Below, piece by piece: positions 53,041 through 64,000 of a stretch of 64,000 nt of DNA (positions are counted from its first letter, which is position 1; every line of letters starts with the position of its first letter). The notes beneath the pieces are model-generated. The model was not told where the DNA came from, ran no database searches, and saw nothing but the letters and a program-made list of their open reading frames with translations. The DNA is from Hemicordylus capensis (Eukaryota > Chordata > Lepidosauria > Squamata > Cordylidae). The position numbers and the translations under genes were made by a program. The DNA is taken from NCBI RefSeq assembly GCF_027244095.1, contig NC_069671.1, positions 5,780,001-5,844,000 of the forward strand, given 5' to 3'.

Positions 53041-54289
53041 TAATTCCCTACCCCCAACCCATAGGTTTGCCTCCTTTTTTGCTCAACAGGAGCCCTGCCA
53101 GACAGCAATTTTACTTTGGAGGGGCAGGTATGTGTTCACATATCGTCTAGATTTGCATCAAAATCCCTGCATGCTATCGGGGAGCACTCCACACACGTTT
53201 TGGGTTTTTCATTTCACATTGGAGCTTAGCTCAGTTTATGTCCAGGGTAAAAAAAATCCACTTTTTTTGCATTGGGTTTTTGGGCAAATTCGAAACATCT
53301 GAAATGCTCTGTAACTTGCAGTATTTCGCTGCTCTTAATCTAATATCTAATAGTAAATCTAATCTAATAGTAAAGCCTGCTGTCTGGGAAAGGCCCAGGG
53401 CTCTTGTGACAGACATTCAACAGATTCAGCTTTCCTTGGCATGGGTGGGAAAGTACCCTTGATGAAAGTCTGTTTCTCAAGCATCTGTTTAAGGACAGAG
53501 GAGCCCTGACAGGTAGAAAAGTTGGCAAACAAGCAGTAGAAAAGGGGACACAGTTGGTGAGAAATGTGTTGTGCGTACATAGCGTACTCCACTTTGAACG
53601 TTTGGGAAAGCGGCTTATAAGTATTTTAAGTAAATAACCATGGATCTGGCTAGCTTTTAAGAAAGCCATAGAAGAGAAAGCAAAGATTTCTTCATACTTA
53701 AACTCGCAGGAATGTTGCTGTGAACGCCCCATCAGTGGCATGGACTCCAGAAAGACTAGGGCCTCTGAGAATAATGTTTATGGCTGTTGGAAGTGTAGGT
53801 TCCCCTTGATGCAAACTGCAGGTTGGCAATCCTAGAACAGGATAGTGGCATTGGGGGCATCCGTGTTTCCAAAACTTGAGCGCCGAGATGCGAAGCAATG
53901 CCCAGATGCTGGTCTCCTCTTTCGTTGTGGTGGTCTTCTTCTTCCTTCCCTTCCTGGGATGCTGGAAATTGACACTCAAGGTTCCATTTGCCCCTCTCTC
54001 AGTTGGCGTTCTTCATGGTAAGACCTGGCAGGCAGTGATGGTCATCAAAGCGAAATACCGCTCCCTGACTAATTATTTATTGGGCCTGCATGAACTTTCG
54101 GCCCAAGCTGAATACTCTGCACGGTCCCCCTAGCATCATGCAGACGTGGCCATTCTCACCATTCAGTGCTGAGCTTTGCCCAGGACTGGGGCAGGGGGGG
54201 GTCCTTCAAGGGCAGCAGACCCCTCTTGAGCCCCTGAACCATTTTGGGAAAGGCTGGGAAGTGTAGCCCTTCTTACTGCGTTGACCAAG

Positions 54290-54690
54290 CAGTTTACTAG
54301 GGGTCATCCCATGAAACTGAAAGTTGGGGAATTTAGGACCTACAAGAGGAAGTCCTTTTTCACACAGCACGTCATTAATCTATGGGATTCTTTGCCATGG
54401 GATGTGGTGGTGACCACCAGCTTGGATGGCTTGAAAAGGGGCTTAGACAAATTCATGGAGGACAGGTCTATCAATGGCTACTAGTCTGGTGGCTGTGGGC
54501 CACCTCCAGCCTCTGAGGCAAGATGCCTCTCAATACCAGTTGCAGGGGAGCAACAGCAGGAGAGAGGGCAGGTCCTCAGCTTTTGTCTGTGGGCTTCCCA
54601 GAGGCACCTGGCGGGCCACTGGGTGAAACAGGATGCTGGACTAGAGAGGCCTTGGGCCTGATCCATAAGGGCTGCTGTTATGTACCTGAA
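54290..54690 (+). repeat. CR1-like LINE 3' end
   Basis: The plus-strand frame encodes HPMKLKVGEFRTYKRKSFFT, then INLWDSLPWDVVVTTSLDGL and KFMEDRSINGY before a stop. The 3'UTR (CAGTTGCAGGGGAGCAACAG) and a diverged tail follow. This is the best copy for naming the other CR1 pieces. Confidence 0.82.
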
Positions 54691-55092
54691 TCCAAGACCA
54701 GGTCCCCGTCCCCCAGTTTTTTGATGTCAGAAACTAGGTAAAAAGGTAAAGTGTGCTGTCAGGTCGATTTGGACTCCTGGCTCCCACAGAGCCCAGTGGT
54801 TGTCTTTGGTAGAATACAGGAGGGGTTGACCATTGCCTCCTCCTGTGCAGTATGAGATGACGCCTTTCAGCATCTTCCTAGATCGCTGCTGCCCAATATA
54901 GTACCAGTGGGGATTCGAACTGGCAACTTTCTGCTTGTTATCAAGCATTTCCCCACTGCGCCACTTGCAGGTCATCTTAAATTCAAAGTCCTCCTTTTTG
55001 AGAAAATGCAGGTATAACCTGTATTGAACCCCAACTTTTTAAGGGAGTTGTCTTAAATTCAGGAATGTCTTGGATTCCAGTAAATTTGGTAG
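54690..55092. mobile_element. MITE, TACCATATTTACCC family, split by a Sauria SINE
   Basis: Left piece CCCCCAGTTTTTTGATGTCAG; right piece CATCTTAAATTCAAAGTCC, TGTCTTAAATTCAGG and TTCCAGTAAATTTGGTA. The SINE occupies 54742-54968. Confidence 0.6.
54742..54968 (-). repeat. Sauria SINE, nested
   Basis: Inverted tail GTAAAGTGTGCTGTCAGGTC to inverted head AGCATTTCCCCACTGCGCCA, with B-box GTTCGAATCCC. Lacks the segment between B-box and ATATTGGGCAGCAG found in longer copies. Confidence 0.85.
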
Positions 55093-55099
55093 CAATCTC

Positions 55100-55825
55100 C
55101 TCCTGGAGCTGCCAAGGGAGAGCTCTGTCTGTCTGTCCGTCTGTCTGTCTGTCTGTCTCTCTCTCTCAAAGGGTTTTCCTAGAATGGAAAGGAGCCAAAT
55201 TCTGTGCAGAGGTCAGTGCGGTTGGAAATGGCTCTGGTGCTGACGAGGTTTTTTTTTTCTTCCCCAAGTGGCCCATGCTTGAGAAATGCAGAACCTTGCT
55301 TCTCTGACTGTTAAGATGTGCCGCGGGTAATTAAAGGATTTTATGTCTGGCTTAGCAGGGTTGGGGTATTTGAAGTACTATTGAATCTGGTAGCATTAGG
55401 CCTTTGAACTGTTCTGGAAACAAAACGAGGTGGTTTTTTGTTTGTTTGTTTGTTTGTTTTGCTTTTGGATGAAGAAAGCTCTCATAGCTAAGAGGTCCAG
55501 GCTAATCTGTGGCTGGCATGCAGTGGTATATTAGGGCGTTCCTTAGCAAACGGGAGTTCTGAGGAGGAAAAGAGGGTTGGGGTCCCTTGCGATTGCAGCA
55601 CCGCCTGTTCAAGACGGCGGCGGCTGATCTGCTGTTGCTTGCCGGAGTGCTAATAATATGTGCACTCTCTGCTAGGTGAGATTATACCCTTTGTGGCCTC
55701 CTCCTCACCGGGGAATAGCAGCCCAGAAGTGACGGTGGGTAAAAAAAACCTCCTAACAGCATGTGCCTTGCTGTGGTAGATTCGTTTTCCTTTCCTTTCC
55801 TTTTAAAAATTATTTAAATCGTACA
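55100..55825. other. Unassigned sequence with (CTGT)n and (GTTT)n runs
   Basis: CTGT repeat at about 55124-55160 and GTTT repeat at about 55438-55459. No gene was recognised. Confidence 0.5.
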
Positions 55826-55829
55826 AATG

Positions 55830-56158
55830 GGAAGGAGAGCTGGTCTTGTGGTAGCAAGCGTGACTTGTCGCCATTGCTAAGCAGGGTCTGCCCTGGTTTG
55901 CATTTGAATGGGTGACCATATGTGATGTGAGCACTGTCAGATATCTCCCTTAGGGGATGGAGCTGCTCTGGGAAGAGCATCTTTATGCCTGCATGCAGAA
56001 GGTTCCAAGTTCCCTCCCTGGCAGCATCTCCAAGATAGGGCTTAGAGAGAGTCCTGCCTGCAACCTTGGAGAAGCCGCTGCCAGTCTGGGTAGACGATAC
56101 TGAGCTAGATAGACCAATGGTCTGACTCAGTATAAAGCAGCTTCCTATGTTGTTGTTA
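55830..56158 (+). repeat. 5S-tRNA chimeric SINE, full length
   Basis: GGAGAGCTGGTCTTGTGGTA, GCTAAGCAGGGTCTGCCCTG, CTGGGAAGAGCATC, body, and AAAGCAGCTTCCTATGTTG. Confidence 0.85.
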
Positions 56159-56302
56159 AGTAGATATTACAGTGTACAGAATAACAGTGATACTTGTATA
56201 AAGATGTCTTAACTAGGGTTGCTTGGTAAACTGCTGCTAGCCAGTGCAGACGCGCGGATGTAGATGAACCAGCCGTCTGATTTGGGAGCTTCCTATGTTC
56301 CT

Positions 56303-56443
56303 TGCAGGGCTGCACAACCTCGGTCCTCCAGCTGTTGTTGGACTACAACTCCCATCACCCCTGACGGTTGGCCCCTGTGGCTGGGGATGATGGGAGTTGT
56401 AGTCCAACAACAGCTGGAGGGCCAAAGTTGTGCAGCCCTGTGC
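56303..56443. mobile_element. hAT-type palindromic MITE, low divergence
   Basis: CAGGGCTGCACAACCTCGGT and inverted GGCCAAAGTTGTGCAGCCCTG; ACTACAACTCCCATCACCCC and complement inside. Flanks TTCCTTG / TGCAGGAG are not a clear duplication. Confidence 0.8.
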
Positions 56444-56629
56444 AGGAGTCTTCAGGGATCGGCATCCATCTCCAGGTGACTTTTGAAAGCTTATTGGCTT
56501 GGGAGTGTGAAAAATGCTGGGGGAAACAAACCTCCAGGGATAGCTTCTGCTCGAGTGGGCATCCCTGCTCTTAATGCCAGATTAATCCTGGGCCAAACTC
56601 GCATCTCCCTTTGCCTCTAATGAAATAGA

Positions 56630-56722
56630 CGAAGTGTTGGTCTCGTGGTAGTGAGCATGAATGGTCCCCTTTGCTAAGCAGGGTCTGTCTTGGTTTGCAT
56701 CAAGATGGGGTTATGTGAGTCT
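56630..56722 (+). repeat. 5S-like SINE head only
   Basis: GTGTTGGTCTCGTGGTAGTG and GCTAAGCAGGGTCTGTCTTG, then the sequence diverges after the 5S part. Confidence 0.65.
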
Positions 56723-56844
56723 TTTCCAGAGAAGTCGCGTGAGTCTTTTCCGGAAAGTGGAACATATTCCTTGTGTGCATTTATGTCCAGTCATTAGTCT
56801 CTGTAGGGAGTGGAATCAATTCCACTGATTAAATTTTTGTGTGC

Positions 56845-57215
56845 CACAGTGCTTTAGTCGTCGTCATCATCATCATCATCATCTTTATTTGTTAGCTGCC
56901 CAATAACAAATTGTTCTCTGGGCGGCGTCCCACACAACATTAAAACATGAGATAAAAACAGACAGATAAAAAGATTATATCATAACAGAACAAAAAATTG
57001 GGGGGGGGATACAAAATGCAATACAAAACAATTCAAAAGGCATTTTTTAAAAAATCAAAATTTAAAATGTTTAAAAGGCCTGAGTGAACAAAAAGGTCTT
57101 CACCTGCCATCTAAAAGAACAAAGTGATGAAGCCAGGCCAAACCTCATTGGAGAGGCTGTTCCACAAATGGGATGCAGCCACTGAGAAGGCCCTCTCCCT
57201 TGTAGCAAATTTTAG
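56845..57215 (-). repeat. L2-like LINE 3' end
   Basis: TTAGCTGCCCAATAACAAAT, CTGGGCGGCGTCCC, then inverted coding end (TGGAGAGGCTGTTCCACAAA, GAGAAGGCCCTCTCCC). A (CAT)n run lies at 56862-56883. Confidence 0.75.
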
Positions 57216-57454
57216 CTCTGACACCCACTTTCAGTGCCAGTGTTCGAATTTGGACATGCACAGTGCTGATAAGGATGTGGGGGGAAGTTGTCGTAGTGGG
57301 AGGGCAAGTCCTTTGCTTTGTAACCCGCCGCACTGGCCGGTTGCTGACCAGAGCAACTGTGTCTTTATCTTGCAGTGTTGAACTTGGAACTGTTGCAAGA
57401 TGGTTGCAACAGCTGTCTCTCTTTCTGAAGCTTTGTGGAAGGGATGGTGGTGGG

Positions 57455-57705
57455 TGGAGAGTTGGTCTTGTGGGAGTGAGCATGAATTGCCCCCTTTGCT
57501 AAGCAGGGCCCACCCTGGTTTGCATTTGGATGGGAGACTGCCAGTGTTCCTCTAACAGGGATTCCCAGATGTTGTTGACTACAACTCCCAGAATCCCCAG
57601 CCAAAGGCCACTGTAGCTGGAGATGCTGGGAGTTGTAGTCAACAACATCTGGGAATCCCTATTAGAAGGAACAGTAGAGACTACCGGTGAGCTCTGCAAA
57701 CCATC
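57455..57705 (+). repeat. 5S-type SINE head, interrupted by a MITE
   Basis: GTTGGTCTTGTGGGAGTGAG, GCTAAGCAGGGCCCACCCTG and GGATGGGAGACTGC, broken by the MITE at 57542-57676, then GACTACCGGTGAGCTCTGC. Confidence 0.7.
57542..57676. mobile_element. Chimeric hAT-type MITE nested in a SINE
   Basis: CAGTGTTCCTCTAACAGGGA outside, TTGACTACAACTCCCAGAAT inside, inverted at the right. Flanked by GAGACTGC and GAGACTAC (8 bp, one mismatch). Confidence 0.82.
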
Positions 57706-58049
57706 GTAATACAGCTCCTGATGGGGAGATCTTTCCCATTTTGGGTTAAAATTGTTGACACACATCAGGGGAGCTTATCCGACTAGGGGGAAAGAGCAGC
57801 CTTAACCAATAAGTGAAAATAATGAACCGTAACCCCGTCGCCAACTTGGTAACTCCAGCTTCCCGATGGAGAATCATATTTGGAGCACATCTAGCGACTT
57901 GGAAAATATTTATTAAGAATAAGTCAAAGAGTTAATGAGGCAGTTAGTTCAGGGCTAGCTTCCACACTAATTAGTTCTGCAATGAAAGGTCTGTTCAGAT
58001 GCACCCAGTTAATCCAGGAAATTCTGCCTCTTCAGGATGGCATGAACAG

Positions 58050-58505
58050 AACCTTTTTGGGAGATTTTTTTTTTAAATTAGCAATATAATGAATCAAAGA
58101 GTAGAATATTCTCCAGATTTAGGTTTATTACATATTTTTGCAGGAAACAATACTAAACTTAAAGATAAAGCATTAGTTATCTTTTAAATTCTGGCTGCAA
58201 AAGCAATCATGGCACAGCAATGGAAACTGTTGGATAATCTAAATGTGGAGAGATGGTATAACAAGGTATGGTCATTGGCAATCTTAGAAAGAATTTCAGG
58301 TAAAGTAAAGATAATGAAAAATCAGAGAAAAGAATCACAAGGTTGTTGTATTTGGAAAAATATATTTATTATACACAGCGTAATGGAGATAATTCTGATC
58401 CTATTCATGCCGTTTGAAAATCATGATTATTTTGATACGTAGGTATTTGTTTGTTTGTATTATAAATATGTTATATTGATTTGTATTGAATTTAATTGAA
58501 TAAAT
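58050..58505 (+). repeat. L1-like LINE, 3' end of ORF2
   Basis: The plus-strand frame encodes AQQWKLLDNLNVERWYNKVW then SLAILERISG, like the C-terminus of vertebrate L1 ORF2, followed by an AT-rich 3'UTR and GAATAAATG. Confidence 0.72.
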
Positions 58506-58857
58506 GTAAGAATGTTCCAATAAGGGGGGGGGATGAACAGAAGCCCCTGTTCATACCAGCATCTACGGTGCCTCTCCCCGGATTCAATCCGAGCAGCTGG
58601 AGGCAACTTGCTGGATGCAGGAAGGCATGTGGCAGACGCCTCGTGCTGTTTACTGAGCCGTGTGTACCATTTGCAGATTTGACATTTCGGCATTCTGAAC
58701 TCTCTGGAGGTGCTGTAATTACTCAGTGAGCAGATGTGAACTTGGATAAACACACCCTGGAGACAGGAATGTTCCCCGGGCTGAATCCCTTCAGTTCCAA
58801 GTAATCTCCAGCGAACAGGCTGGTCCTGAGAAGTCAAACCACATCTAGAAACCACAC

Positions 58858-59138
58858 AGGAAGCTGCCATATACGGAGTCGGACCCTTGGTCCATCTAGG
58901 TCAGTGTTGTCTACCCAGACTGGCAGCAGCTTCTCCAAGGTGGCAGGCAGGTCTCTCTTGGGGATGCTGCCAGGGAGGGAACCTGGAACCTTCTACATGC
59001 AAGCAGGCAGGTGCTCTTCCCAGAGCCACGCTGCCCCCAAGGAGAATATCCTACATCCATACACGTAGTCTCCCATTCAAATGCAAACTGGGGAAGACCC
59101 TGCTTAGCAAAGAGGACACTTCCTGCTTGCTACCCAGG
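58858..59138 (-). repeat. 5S-tRNA chimeric SINE
   Basis: Inverted tail GGAAGCTGCCATATACGGAG, body, CAGGTGCTCTTCCCAGAGCC and inverted head AAGACCCTGCTTAGCAAAG. Confidence 0.8.
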
Positions 59139-59145
59139 AGACAGC

Positions 59146-59260
59146 CCTCCTGCAGAAGTTGGACTGCAGCTCCTATAGTCCCTGACTATTGGCCACTTTG
59201 GCTGGGAATGATAGGAGTTGTAGTCCCAACCACAGCCGAAATTGAGTGGCCCTGGTCTAA
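59146..59260. mobile_element. hAT-type palindromic MITE
   Basis: GTTGGACTGCAGCTCCTATA and inverted ATGATAGGAGTTGTAGTCCC around TTGGCCACTTTGGCTGG. Confidence 0.65.
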
Positions 59261-59261
59261 G

Positions 59262-59490
59262 GAGAGCTGTTCTGGTAGTAGTAAGCATTAATTCCCCCCA
59301 TTTTGAAGTGGGGCTTTCATTTGAATGGGAGAATTTGAGCACTGTAAGATATTCCCCTCGGGACGGGGCTGCTCTGGGAAGAGCGCCTGCACGCAAAGGT
59401 GCCAAGGTCCCTAAACTGGCATCTCCAAGAGAGGGCTGAGAGAGATTCCTGCCTGCAACCTTGGAGAAGCCGCTGCCAAGTCTGTGGGAG
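59262..59490 (+). repeat. 5S-tRNA chimeric SINE, truncated
   Basis: GAGAGCTGTTCTGGTAGTAG, ATTTGAATGGGAGAATTTGA, GGGGCTGCTCTGGGAAGAGC and GCAACCTTGGAGAAGCCGCT. The 3' tail is replaced by half of a palindromic MITE (59495-59545). Confidence 0.72.
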
Positions 59491-59544
59491 CCGATAGGAG
59501 TTGTAGGCTAACCGCAGCTGGAGGGCCGCAGCTTGACACCCCTG

Positions 59545-59690
59545 CCAGCGTCCCCTCTCACAGGGATGCCCAGATATTGTTGACTACAACTCCCAGAAAT
59601 CCCAAGCAAAAGGCACTGCAGCTGGGGATTCTGGGAGTTGTAGTCAACAACATCTGGGAATCCTTGTTAAGAGGGAACTCTGACCCTTCC
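59545..59690. mobile_element. Chimeric hAT-type MITE
   Basis: CAGCGTCCCCTCTCACAGGG outside and TTGTTGACTACAACTCCCAG inside, inverted at the right (TCCTTGTTAAGAGGGAACTC). Third copy of the type at 42090 and 57542. Confidence 0.78.
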
Positions 59691-60071
59691 CTAGAACCTG
59701 AGTCTCGGAGTGGACAAGTGCATCCTGCCTCTAGTGTGCATGTAGATAAATGTGTGCGCATGGACACCATGCAGGGCCCAGCCACCATTTTCACACTCCA
59801 TAACCCCCAAATATACACTTGGAACGATGGATAACCTATTGTAGGTATATCTTTAATGTCGAGAGATATACTTTAACCCAGAGAATGAATAAAGCTTTCA
59901 CTAGGTTAACCGGTGCTACAGTCTTTCAAGTCCGCTTCCCTGATGCTAGCCAATAGCCCTTGCCCTGGATCTGTTTAGGATGCTTCTTAATCTTTCAAAA
60001 TCCATAGTCCGGGAGTGGGCTCCAAAACCGATGTGAGAAAGTGTGTGATCTAGGCTACTCTGCTAGCTTAG

Positions 60072-60290
60072 ATCTTAGAGCCAGCATGGTGTAGTGGTTA
60101 GAGTGTCGGCCTAGGACCAGGGAGACGAGAGTTCAAATCCCTGTTCTGCAATGAAACTCACAGGGTGACTCTGCGTCCGTCACTTCTCTCTCAACCTAAC
60201 TGACCTCACAGGATTGTTGTGAGCTAAACATAACGCTGTACACAGGTTCTGGGTTATAAATGTTTAAACAAACAAACAAACAAACAAATG
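60072..60290 (+). repeat. MIR-like CORE-SINE (tRNA-derived)
   Basis: AGCCAGCATGGTGTAGTGGT and GAGTTCAAATCCCTGTTCTG form the tRNA-like head. AACTCACAGGGTGACTCTGC and ACCTCACAGGATTGTTGTGA are the core. The tail ends in AAAC repeats. Confidence 0.75.
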
Positions 60291-60392
60291 TGTGTTTTAA
60301 AATATGGGTTAGGCCTGTCAACTTTGGGGGTTAACAGCAGAGTTTGTTAACGCAGCTCCATGCAGATTTTACATGCGGACGTCCCTGGTAGA

Positions 60393-60560
60393 GGAGTATA
60401 GGAGGCTACCTTATACAGAGTCAGACCCTTGGTCGATCTTGCTCAGTATTACCTACACTGACCGGCAGCAGCTTCTCCAAGGTTTCAGGCAGGAGTCTCT
60501 CCCAGCCCTACTGGGAGATGGCAGGGATTGAACCGGGGACTTTCTGCAAGCAAAGCATCT
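60393..60560 (-). repeat. tRNA-Ala-derived SINE, intact tRNA type
   Basis: Inverted tail ACCTTATACAGAGTCAGACC, body, CAGGGATTGAACCGGGGACT (B-box) and GCAAGCAAAGCATCT. No 5S head follows. Confidence 0.72.
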
Positions 60561-61139
60561 CTTTGCAGTTAACCCAACTACAGCGTTTATAAGCCTTGAC
60601 CTGAATCCAACTTACGTCTAAGCCTTATCACACCAACAGTGACCCTTAGAACGTTACAAAGTGTGTAGTATAAGAATGATTAATAGTGCTCTGCCTTTCT
60701 TTTCTGTCTAAATCAGAGCAGTATAGAAATAAACCTCCAGAAACTGCCAGCAAGTACTGAGGTTAGCTTTGTTGACTTTGTCAGGGCCGGACATCAACAA
60801 GGACAGTATCAGCAGGCTGTTTGTGTGCCCTGCATGTGTAGGGAAAAGTATACCCTGTGGATGTGGGTACAGAATTTGGGATCCCGAGGACTTCTGCGTT
60901 CCCTTTTTCTTCTTAAAAGGCAAGTTTCAAGCTCTCCTGGTAATTCTTCAAAGTGTGCATGGACATTAGCTGCTGAATGTTGATTCTGGGGGGCATTAGG
61001 ACCAAAGTTTCTTGCTCTGCCCTTTAATTAGCAATTATGCAGAATAGATTTTGCAGTGTGATTTTAAAAAATCCATATAATGCAGAGAAGAAGAGAGCAT
61101 TCAGAAAAGAGGATGCAAATGAAGGTTGCAGAATCCTGT

Positions 61140-61245
61140 TATTTGTATGCAGGTTGCAGAATTGAAGATTTGTGTGGTCTTAGTGTATGCAGGTTGCAGA
61201 ATTGCAAAATTGCAGAACTGAAGATGTGTGTGGTCTTAGTGCTGT
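61140..61245 (+). repeat. Two-unit tandem duplication
   Basis: TATGCAGGTTGCAGAATTG...GTGTGGTCTTAGTG occurs twice with a 15-bp insertion in the second unit. Confidence 0.8.
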
Positions 61246-61643
61246 TAATAGTCTTGATGGTTTTTTTTTTTTTTTTTTTAAATAACGCTTGTAGTTTTGC
61301 TGCGGCCCTGCGTACTTAAGATTGCAGTCTTGGAAGCATTTCTGGAAACACGCACAGGACTGTGCTGTTAGGTGTATATTTAAAGCTTTAAAGCTATCCT
61401 CTGTTTACCTTTTTAAAGCTTTTGCCTTTATACCAGAGTCAGGTGCTCTGGTATAACCTGTTGATCAGCAGGTACCCAAGGTCAGAAATAAGTTATGTAG
61501 TGATCCTTGGAAATGTAACTGTAGTTGCAGGCAGGAATGCAGCTGGTGCTGCTTGCTCCCCTGTGGGGGAAACGTGGAAACACGATGTGGGGAAATGTGC
61601 CTATTAAATGCTGCTGATACCATTTTTTCTTTGACCCCTAGCA

Positions 61644-61782
61644 CAGGGATTTCTCAGTGTTGGGTCCCCAGATGTTATTGGACTTCAACTCCCATAATCC
61701 CTAGGCCCAGTGACATTTGGCTGGGGATTATGGGAGTTGAAGTCCAATAACATCTGGGGACCCAGCATTGAGAATCCCTGCA
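61644..61782. mobile_element. hAT-type palindromic MITE
   Basis: CAGGGATTTCTCAGTGTTGG and inverted CCCAGCATTGAGAATCCCTG; ACTTCAACTCCCATAATCCC within, as in the copy at 1741-1870. Arms nearly identical. Confidence 0.82.
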
Positions 61783-61994
61783 ATACCATTGGGCCCCTCT
61801 TGACTGATTACCAAGGTAGCTTCATTCTTGCTTGGTCTTATTTTTATTTAAAATAAAAAAGATCCCCAGGACTCATAATAATTTAAGCAAGGTGTGCCCT
61901 CTTAGACTATACAGACTGTACAGAAAGAGTTGTCCGTCCCTCCGTTTTCTGCACCAAAGTGCAGTTTATTTCAACAATTGCTGAAAAGTACCAG

Positions 61995-62165
61995 TGTGTA
62001 TATGTGTGTATTGTATTTAAAATCTCGCCATTCTTCCAGCAAAAATTCATGGTGGCTTACAGCAAAAATTAAAAGAACCCAACAAAATGCAACACAGTCG
62101 CCTTCACAGTTATGAAAATGCTGGATAAAAAGCGAGCATTAAAACAGGGCAGTCAAAGAGAAATA
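61995..62165 (-). repeat. LINE 3'UTR-like sequence (L2-like)
   Basis: TTCATGGTGGCTTACAGCAA and an A-rich run resemble inverted LINE 3' ends in this window. Weak assignment. Confidence 0.4.
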
Positions 62166-62225
62166 TGTATAAAGTTAGGGGAAGGCCTGCTGGAATACAA
62201 AAAGTCTTCAATTTTCGTGCGTACA

Positions 62226-62458
62226 CCTTAAATGGTGCAGCAGGGAAATGCTTGACTAACAAGCAGAAGGTTGCCAGTTCGAATCCCTGCTGGTACTATA
62301 TCAGGCAGCAGCGATATAGGAAGATGCTGAAAGGCATCACCTCATACTGTGAGGGAGGAGGCAATGGTCAACCCCTCCTGTATTCTACCAAAAGGAAACC
62401 ATAGGGCTTTGTGGACGCCAGGAGTCCAAATCGACTTGACGGCACACTTTACCTTTAT
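62226..62458 (+). repeat. Sauria SINE
   Basis: CTTAAATGGTGCAGCAGGGA, AGTTCGAATCCCTGCTGGTA and CCAAATCGACTTGACGGCAC, with a CTTTACCTTTA tail. Confidence 0.86.
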
Positions 62459-62499
62459 ATTTCATACATCTATATAAGTGGTAATTATGTAGATCTAAG

Positions 62500-62812
62500 G
62501 AGAGGAGAGCTGGTCTTGTGGTAGCAAGCATGACTTGTCCCCTTAGCTAAGCAGAGTCCACCCTGGTTGCATATGAATGGGAGACTTGATGTGTGAGCAC
62601 TGGAAGATATTCCCCTCAGGGGATGGAGCCGCTCTGGGAAGAGCATCTAGGATCCAAGTTCCCTCCCTGGCAGCATCTCCAAGACAGGGCTGAGAGAGAT
62701 TCCTGCCTGCAACCTTGGAGAAGCCGCTGCCAGTCTGTGAAGACAATACTGAGCTAGATAGACCAATGGTCTGACTCAGTATATGACAGTTTCCTATGTT
62801 TCTATGTATTTC
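62500..62812 (+). repeat. 5S-tRNA chimeric SINE, full length
   Basis: GGAGAGGAGAGCTGGTCTTG, GCTAAGCAGAGTCCACCCTG, CTCTGGGAAGAGCATC, body, and TGACAGTTTCCTATGTTTC. Confidence 0.87.
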
Positions 62813-62814
62813 AT

Positions 62815-64000
62815 TGCTATTTGTTAAATGTAGCTGTTTTTTGCTGGACAGAGACCAAAATAAAGGGAGGGAGGGAGGGATTACCTGAGACACAAGGTGT
62901 GTGTCCAAGGTTTCTCTGAATTTTGTGTCTGAGTGAGGGTTTGAAGCTCAGTCTCTCTGGTTCAAGCCACAACACAGCACCATTAGACAACTTCTCCACC
63001 CCACCCACTTCCCAGTACCATTAACTCGACTGCCAGCAAATTCCTAAGGTCGTGGGCACAGGTCTTTCTAGCTCTCCTCCCACGATCCTTTAACTGATAC
63101 TATCGGGAACTGACCTTTGGATGCACGCAGAGCATACACTCTATGGCCGGACCGTCAAACCTTCCAACGTATAAACGTGCCTGAGGCTTAACCTGTCCAG
63201 TTTTGCAGGTAATGAGTAGCAACAGCCCCCCAACGGAGGATTTCTGCAGCTTTGCTATCCACACCCCTGTCCCTGGACATATAGGGGCTTGAACCGCCCG
63301 CTTTCTGCCTGGGCTCAAAATCTGAAAGCACGGGGCCAGATGGTCTTCCTGGTGTGGCTTTTAGAGCAATTAGACCAGGGATTAATTTGCCCGTTATCTG
63401 GGCTCTTGTCAGTGGTGCAGTAACCAAGGAGCAAGAAGTGTGTCACCAGAGACGACAGGCGCTGAACGTTGTCTTTTGAGGTCACCTTTGAGAAACAGCC
63501 CTTGCAAGTTGAATAAGGTTTGGGAGTGGCAAGAGCAGGAGGAGGAGACTTTTAGGAGCTGTTGGTGTCGAAACCTGCAAGTTGTCCCAGTAATGTGATC
63601 AGACGTGAGCGAGGATACCACAGCCTCTGGGACAGCTGTGAAGTCGGCACCCTTGTGCTACTGGAGAAGATTATAGCACACTGCTCCCACTCTGCTCAGA
63701 AAGGTACCCGTTTTTGTTTTCCTTTAGGCAGACCTGTGCTTGCTTTAAGACCGTTTCAGATGAAGGTCGGGGAAGGGGGAGAGAAGCATCTGTGTTTCCT
63801 TTTCCAGTTGGCTTCCGACCACATGCAGCCGTGAATATCATCTCTGCAGCTGAAGAGCAGGGCATATTTTTAAGTGCGTCCTTTGCGGTGACCGTTTCAA
63901 AGGGGTGAAGGGAGATGCCAGTGTTGGAAGTTTAAAAATAAAATGGTTGGAGAGCAACCTATGGTTGAATCGAGCCTGTGCAGAGGGGATATTTCCGATG
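62815..64000. other. Right edge, no feature recognised
   Basis: Largely non-repetitive. A GTACCC donor-like site follows CTCAGAAAG near 63702, and short ORFs exist on both strands, but none resembles a known protein. Confidence 0.4.

Larger units (their letters stand above)
51860..64000. other. Region without a recognisable coding exon
   Basis: I looked for COMT coding exons (a membrane anchor, AMNVGDKKG-like and ELGAYCGYSA-like motifs) and found none on either strand. The region is either intergenic or the first intron of a divergent gene such as COMT. Confidence 0.6.

Noticed and set aside
53876-54133. Plus-strand ORF with a hydrophobic N-terminus, considered as the COMT membrane anchor exon
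   Set aside because: The rest of the ORF has no COMT motif, no matching donor was seen in phase, and the sequence lies among repeats. The hydrophobic run alone is not enough.

Overview
This is vertebrate nuclear DNA, almost certainly from a squamate reptile (lizard or snake). The evidence is the repeat content: many Sauria-type tRNA SINEs, Bov-B (RTE) LINE 3' ends, L2- and CR1-like LINE 3' ends, 5S-headed SINEs and hAT-type palindromic MITEs. The only protein-coding gene I can support is on the minus strand: TXNRD2, mitochondrial thioredoxin reductase 2, a selenoprotein. I rebuilt 17 coding exons by hand from the genomic sequence. All junctions are GT-AG, all phases agree, and together they encode 514 residues including a C-terminal Gly-Cys-Sec-Gly with an in-frame TGA.

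Layout. From 51.54 kb down to 7.81 kb the coding exons run right to left: start codon and mitochondrial presequence in exon 1, FAD-binding motif in exon 2, CVNVGC redox centre in exon 4, NADPH motif split over a 20-bp micro-exon 9 and exon 10, and the interface domain and Sec tail in exons 14-17. A canonical SECIS element, the RNA hairpin needed to read UGA as selenocysteine, lies about 3.6 kb beyond the stop codon (4120-4182, minus strand). A minus-strand AATAAA follows it at 4056-4061. A strong acceptor at 4440 and a GTAAGT donor at 7702-7707 suggest a spliced 3'UTR, giving an 18-exon gene. Positions 1 to about 4030 hold only repeats and unassigned sequence. The GC-rich, CpG-rich stretch at 51.3-51.85 kb is the TXNRD2 promoter and may be bidirectional. 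In human, COMT lies head-to-head with TXNRD2, but I find no COMT coding exon between 51.6 and 64 kb, so that part is either intergenic or an untranslated first intron of COMT.

The introns and the right flank are dense in transposable elements, and several are nested: MITE in SINE, SINE in MITE, L2 in CR1. Most interesting are SINEs with a 5S rRNA-like head joined to a tRNA-Ala-derived SINE, in which the internal tRNA promoter is intact in some copies and decayed in others; hAT MITEs that combine the ends of one family with the body of another; and a tandem duplication that copies the splice donor of TXNRD2 exon 7.

There are no bacterial features, no CRISPR array and no retroviral element that I can recognise. 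Similarity to known proteins and repeat families is judged from memory, not from a search.
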